64,000 nucleotides of DNA from Fundicoccus sp052116145 (GTDB taxonomy: Bacteria > Bacillota > Bacilli > Lactobacillales > Aerococcaceae), in NCBI RefSeq assembly GCF_052116145.1, contig NZ_JBQKLQ010000002.1:186001-250000 (forward strand), in the 5' to 3' direction. The notes beneath the pieces were generated by a model. The model had not been told where the DNA came from and searched no databases. It saw only the letters and a list, made by a program, of their open reading frames with translations. Below are positions 60,352-64,000 of this stretch, in pieces. The position numbers and the translations under genes were made by a program. Every line of letters starts with the position of its first letter. The first letter of the stretch is position 1.

Positions 60352-61632
60352 TTATTTGCTTGGAATCGTGTCTACTTTTCCCGCAAACCATTTAAGGCTT
60401 GCTAGACCACCCAACGTCATGAAAATCATAAATACCCAGCCTGATAATGAAAATGAAGCAATACCAGATGTTAAAGCACCAGCATTACAACCGCCCGCTA
60501 ACATAGCTCCAAATCCTAATAACAGACCGCCTAATGAATAATACAAACCATCTTTCGACGTGAAATTAAATTTAATACTGAAACGTCCCGCCAATAAGAA
60601 ACTAATGAGCGCTCCTACAAAAATACCTATGTTGCGAATATTCATAGCATTAGCTAGCCAATTATCCACTACTGATGCTTGTAAAGGAGGTGTCGCAAAT
60701 TCCCAACCTGCCCCATTAATTAAAGTAGTAATCGTATTAATGAATGTACCCGTTACTCCCCAACCTGTCCCAAACGCAGCTGGTAAGAAAATAACTGTCA
60801 TCGCAAAAATTAAGCCCGCTACCGTAAAGCTCCATCTCTCAACAAATAACTTGTGGTAAACTTTATAGCTTGCAGAAATTTCGTTTGTCATTGGATTTAA
60901 TGGCTTTTCAAACTCTTCCCAGTCTCCTTTAGGATCAGCATAAGTCCCTTTTGCTTTACGATAATTCTCGTATTTCACGACTAACAAGTAAGTGATTAAA
61001 ACAAACAGCAACGACACCAAGAATGCCCCAATATAGCCAACATATTCTGGGAAATAGACATTCGCATTCAATTTACCTAAAAATGATTGATCATGACGAT
61101 AGCGAACCCAACGACCTGGCAAAGTACCGATAATGAAGAAGATCATGGTAATAAACGCACGCCCTTCTCCTTCACCTAAGTCAGAAAATGTTCCGGACGC
61201 ACAACCACCTGAAATTACCATTCCGATACCGAAAAGGAATGCTCCAGCTGCTAAAGCTAAATTGACACCTAAAACGTTTTGCGTACCGGGTATAACCGTG
61301 TCGTCAGCTCCAGCTAAAAATGAGGGTAAAGCACCTCCACTTGCGGCTTGCCATTGAATACCTAGATAGCCTATTAAAATAACAACGATCATTAATAATA
61401 AGGCTTTAGATAGACTTCCTTCACCTCTAACAAACAATCGTTTTACACCACCAGCAAAACCAAATCGTCCCCGTACCAATACATACCCCATCACAAAACC
61501 GATAAATAATTGCATTGGTAGCGCTGCACCAAGTGTTTTAACATAATGACCAAACATGAAGACAATAAACAGTAAGACAATCCCTATACCAACTTGTATC
61601 ATTGGCAATTCTCTATTACGTAATTTTTCCAT
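60352..61632 (-). CDS. YeeE/YedE family sulfur-compound transporter (TsuA-like)
   Basis: The 426-residue membrane protein has about ten to twelve helices in two repeats. Each repeat holds a GGC motif: GGCASGTFSDLGEG in the first half and GGCNAGALTSG in the second. TsuA of this family imports thiosulfate through such cysteines. It is the first gene of the sulfur operon, directly divergent from the LysR regulator. The CoA-disulfide/rhodanese enzyme next to it would use the sulfur. Confidence 0.9.
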   Translation of the reverse strand: MEKLRNRELPMIQVGIGIVLLFIVFMFGHYVKTLGAALPMQLFIGFVMGYVLVRGRFGFAGGVKRLFVRGEGSLSKALLLMIVVILIGYLGIQWQAASGGALPSFLAGADDTVIPGTQNVLGVNLALAAGAFLFGIGMVISGGCASGTFSDLGEGEGRAFITMIFFIIGTLPGRWVRYRHDQSFLGKLNANVYFPEYVGYIGAFLVSLLFVLITYLLVVKYENYRKAKGTYADPKGDWEEFEKPLNPMTNEISASYKVYHKLFVERWSFTVAGLIFAMTVIFLPAAFGTGWGVTGTFINTITTLINGAGWEFATPPLQASVVDNWLANAMNIRNIGIFVGALISFLLAGRFSIKFNFTSKDGLYYSLGGLLLGFGAMLAGGCNAGALTSGIASFSLSGWVFMIFMTLGGLASLKWFAGKVDTIPSK

Positions 61633-61753
61633 TTTTCTTACCCTCCAATAGCTTTAATTGAAACCCTCACAATTTTCCGGATGTTTGTGAACTTCTATAC
61701 AATCATAATAAGTGTTATGAGAGCGCTATGTCCAATGAATAAATAGCCTTTGG

Positions 61754-61772
61754 TTATTCCATAATGGAATAA
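61754..61772. promoter_or_regulatory. LysR-type operator palindrome
   Basis: TTATTCCATAATGGAATAA is a perfect 9-1-9 palindrome in the 200-base region between the sulfur operon and its LysR gene. It contains the T-N11-A core of LysR boxes and resembles sites of sulfur regulators such as CmbR in general form. Confidence 0.65.
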
Positions 61773-61831
61773 AGGGTATATTAATGTCTTTCTTTTGTGA
61801 TACAATATTCATTAACAGGAGGGATATTCAT

Positions 61832-62749
61832 ATGCTGCATAATTCAATATATTCATTTATCCATTTAGCTGAAATCAGAAATTACACAACGACTGCTCAA
61901 GTATTACATGTATCGCAATCAACTGTCTCAAAACACATTCAATTTCTTGAAAACTCCTTAGGTAATAAACTTTTCACTAAAAACGAGAATGAACTAAAAT
62001 TAACTAGCTTAGGACAAGATGTTTTACCACTTTTTCGTCAATTGGCCACAGTCGAATCACAAATCATTGACCATTCAATGAGAATCACAGATAAAACCGA
62101 ATTGGTTCTGGGAGCGAGTCATACTTATATTGAATTTTTTGATTCCCTCTTCGAGCTAGAGTTTAATGAACAACATCCTAATATCAAGACTAGTTTGATG
62201 ATCAATGGTTGCGAACAACTATTGCCTATGATTATAGAAGATAAACTTGATTTCGCACTTATTACAGCACCCCTGACCGACCCCAATTTAGAAGCTTACA
62301 CCTTTGGTGAGTTTGATATTTACTTGTTATGTCATCCAGAGCATCCACTAGCTGAACAGACTGTCACCTTACAAGATATTTACAATGAAGCCTTGATTTT
62401 GAGAGAATCAGACTCATGTATTATTAAATGTATCAATATGTATTTAGAAAGTAACAACAGCAAAATCCAAGAGTTTTCAAACATTTCAATTAATTGCAGT
62501 AATAAACTAATAAAGCAACGCCTAAAAGCCAATCACGGAATTGCTTTCTTATTCGATATCGTCGTTGAAGAAGAATTAAAAAATCAAGATCTGAAACGAA
62601 TCTATCTTGAAAATGATATCGAACCTGCCCCTATTTCCTTAGTTAAAGCCAAGGATAAAGCTTTGAGTAATGCTGATTACACATTTATTGAATACATTGC
62701 TAATTGTTACGAAGAGCATTCTTTCTTAGAACCAGTTGGTCTTTTCTAG
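61832..62749 (+). CDS. LysR family regulator of the sulfur operon
   Basis: The start is ATG 61832, 8 bases after AGGAGGG; an upstream in-frame ATG at 61784 has no such site. The 305 residues show the LysR helix-turn-helix (LAEIRNYTTTAQVLHVSQST, then VSKHIQFLENSLG) and a substrate-binding domain (about 85-290) with several cysteines. By position it should control the divergent transport operon, in the manner of CysB/CmbR/Cbl. The inducer is not known. Confidence 0.88.
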   Translation: MLHNSIYSFIHLAEIRNYTTTAQVLHVSQSTVSKHIQFLENSLGNKLFTKNENELKLTSLGQDVLPLFRQLATVESQIIDHSMRITDKTELVLGASHTYIEFFDSLFELEFNEQHPNIKTSLMINGCEQLLPMIIEDKLDFALITAPLTDPNLEAYTFGEFDIYLLCHPEHPLAEQTVTLQDIYNEALILRESDSCIIKCINMYLESNNSKIQEFSNISINCSNKLIKQRLKANHGIAFLFDIVVEEELKNQDLKRIYLENDIEPAPISLVKAKDKALSNADYTFIEYIANCYEEHSFLEPVGLF

Positions 62750-62787
62750 AGTTAAACAGGCTCTACCAACAAAACTCAAGACTAAAT

Positions 62788-62834
62788 AAGCGCGCCGAAC
62801 CCCTTAATGTAAGTGGCTCAGCGCGCATATTTTA
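62788..62834 (+). terminator. Probable terminator of the LysR gene
   Basis: GCGCGC at 62790-62795 and 62821-62826, followed by ATATTTTAT. The stem is short (6 bp) and its loop is long. Confidence 0.4.
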
Positions 62835-62942
62835 TATCAATTTTCATTGACGCAAGACTAGTTAAGGATTATCTTTTTTAATCTAGGTTCGATTTGTCAA
62901 ATTAAAATAATTATTAAAAAAATTTTATCAATATGCCCCTCA

Positions 62943-63932
62943 CTATGCAAATAATTCCAATTGCACATTAGGACACGCATAACCTTTTAAAGCACTCGAG
63001 ATATTCTGAGCAATACGTTCAATTACAGGAACAACAACAGAATTCCCTGCTTGTTTATATAAATGAGAAATGGATAAATCTTCTGGAAGTTGAAAATCAT
63101 TTGGGAACCCTTGGGCATTAAAGCATTCTCTCGGAGTTAACTTGCGTATCCCTCTATCCGTTAGAATTAACGGTACATTGTTACCTCCAGTTCCCATATT
63201 AGCAGTTAGTGTCGGCACAACATTACTTTTATTTTCCCGTACATATTTACGTCGCCATTGATACACTGTTTTTTGAGATGTAATTCCTTCCACTAAGTGG
63301 GAATAAAAACTATGTCTATCTTCTGTGTAGTAGAAATAATCGTCTATTTTGTTTTTAAAATCAATGATATCAGTCAATGATGTTTGAAGCTTAATTTTTT
63401 CTGGAAAACTAAAATTCAAATAATCCTCTTTATTACTAAAGCCTACTACATAAATTCGTTCTCGGTTCTGCGGGATGTCTCCATATTCTTTTGCATTCAT
63501 AACTTGATATTTTATATAATAGCCATGGTGAGACAAGGCTTCCTTAATAACCTTAAAAGTGTTGCCATTATCATGCGTCACTAAATTTTTGACGTTCTCT
63601 AAAAAGACTACTCGTGGTCGTTTTTCCTTGATGATTCGTAATGTTTCAAAGAACAGATCTCCACGTTCGTCTTCAAAGCCTCTACGGTAACCTGCAATTG
63701 AGAATGCTTGACATGGAAAACCGGAAAGAAGAATATCAAAATCTGGTAGCTTCGTTTCATCAATGTCTCGAATATCTTCCACTAAGAGTAAATTATCAAA
63801 ATTCTTTCCATATGTCTTCGCAGCATTTACATCAAATTCGTTTGCTAGAATTGTTTCAAAATCACCAGTTTGTTCAAATCCAAGATCTATTCCTCCGATG
63901 CCAGAGAATAAAGATAGTACCTTATACTTCAT
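62943..63932 (-). CDS. DNA (cytosine-5) methyltransferase
   Basis: I choose ATG 63932, which has GGAGG at 9 bases; the ATG at 63938 is too close. The 329-residue enzyme has motif I LSLFSGIGGIDLGFEQ, the catalytic motif IV GFPCQAFS (Cys74), motif VI ENV in FLENVKN, motif VIII as QNRERIY and motif X at the end (YKQAGNSVVVPVIERIA). The target recognition region is the segment around 190-260. No restriction endonuclease gene is seen on the left. One could lie beyond the right edge, or the enzyme is solitary. The recognition sequence cannot be told. Confidence 0.92.
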   Translation of the reverse strand: MKYKVLSLFSGIGGIDLGFEQTGDFETILANEFDVNAAKTYGKNFDNLLLVEDIRDIDETKLPDFDILLSGFPCQAFSIAGYRRGFEDERGDLFFETLRIIKEKRPRVVFLENVKNLVTHDNGNTFKVIKEALSHHGYYIKYQVMNAKEYGDIPQNRERIYVVGFSNKEDYLNFSFPEKIKLQTSLTDIIDFKNKIDDYFYYTEDRHSFYSHLVEGITSQKTVYQWRRKYVRENKSNVVPTLTANMGTGGNNVPLILTDRGIRKLTPRECFNAQGFPNDFQLPEDLSISHLYKQAGNSVVVPVIERIAQNISSALKGYACPNVQLELFA

Positions 63933-63944
63933 ATTCATCTTCCT

Positions 63945-63989
63945 CCATTATATTTTCCAACACCATTATATTTTCCAACACCATTATAC
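63945..63989 (-). repeat. 18-bp direct repeats with TATAAT elements before the methyltransferase gene
   Basis: CCATTATATTTTCCAACA occurs at 63945 and 63963, and a partial third copy at 63981. On the minus strand each copy carries a TATAAT, so three -10-like elements stand 18 bases apart. The palindrome ACGTACGT ends the window. Confidence 0.75.
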
Positions 63990-64000
63990 CGAACGTACGT

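Overview
The window reads as a chromosomal segment of a low-GC Gram-positive bacterium of the order Lactobacillales (Bacillota). An Aerococcaceae or Carnobacteriaceae member is my guess, not a proven assignment. The basis is strong AGGAGG-type ribosome binding sites, an LPXTG-anchored giant surface protein, an Rgg-like and an Mga-like regulator, a two-cysteine FLP-type Crp/Fnr regulator, a PhoP-like box of TTTACA repeats, and cre-like and PerR-like sites. No rRNA, tRNA, CRISPR array, prophage or intact insertion sequence was seen.

Layout. 0-6.2 kb: 5' part of an Rgg-like regulator, a small operon of secreted and histidine-rich proteins, and an alkaline phosphatase behind a phased TTTACA box. 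6.2-13.9 kb: a carbohydrate operon (solute-binding protein, two permeases, small membrane protein, GH2, GH43) with a divergent ArsR-type regulator. 14-21.5 kb: a 2490-residue LPXTG adhesin with a Ser-Asp repeat flanked by a duplicated module. 21.6-29.8 kb: a LysR regulator and a peptide ABC transporter whose binding protein is circularly permuted, whose permeases carry long N-terminal extensions, and whose two ATPases are fused. 30.4-31.4 and 53.5-54.6 kb: two YhhX-like oxidoreductase paralogues. 31.6-41.0 kb: an FLP regulator, two CPSC metal-binding proteins, a small helical protein, an L,D-transpeptidase and two P1B metal ATPases. Four promoters here carry an FNR-type box at the same distance from the -10 element. 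The intergenic DNA in this stretch is full of tandem repeats, and it holds a decayed second FLP gene. 42.1-49.3 kb: aromatic amino acid genes, pheA-aroF-aroB-aroA-aroC on the minus strand behind a leader-peptide attenuator, and aroE-aroK divergent. 49.4-55.4 kb: a frameshifted Mga-like regulator, a calcium-type P-type ATPase, the second oxidoreductase, and an XRE regulator with a membrane partner. 55.9-62.8 kb: a sulfur acquisition operon (ATPase, a permease fused to a binding protein, a CoA-disulfide reductase with a rhodanese domain, a YeeE/YedE transporter) with a divergent LysR regulator. 62.9-63.9 kb: a DNA cytosine-5 methyltransferase.

How the parts work together. The aromatic genes cover DAHP synthase to chorismate and prephenate dehydratase, but 3-dehydroquinate dehydratase and prephenate dehydrogenase are not in the window. 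The Tyr/Phe-rich leader peptide suggests that Phe/Tyr supply sets expression of pheA and the genes behind it. The FLP regulator very probably controls the metal and stress genes around it. The sulfur operon would import a sulfonate-like compound and thiosulfate under LysR control.
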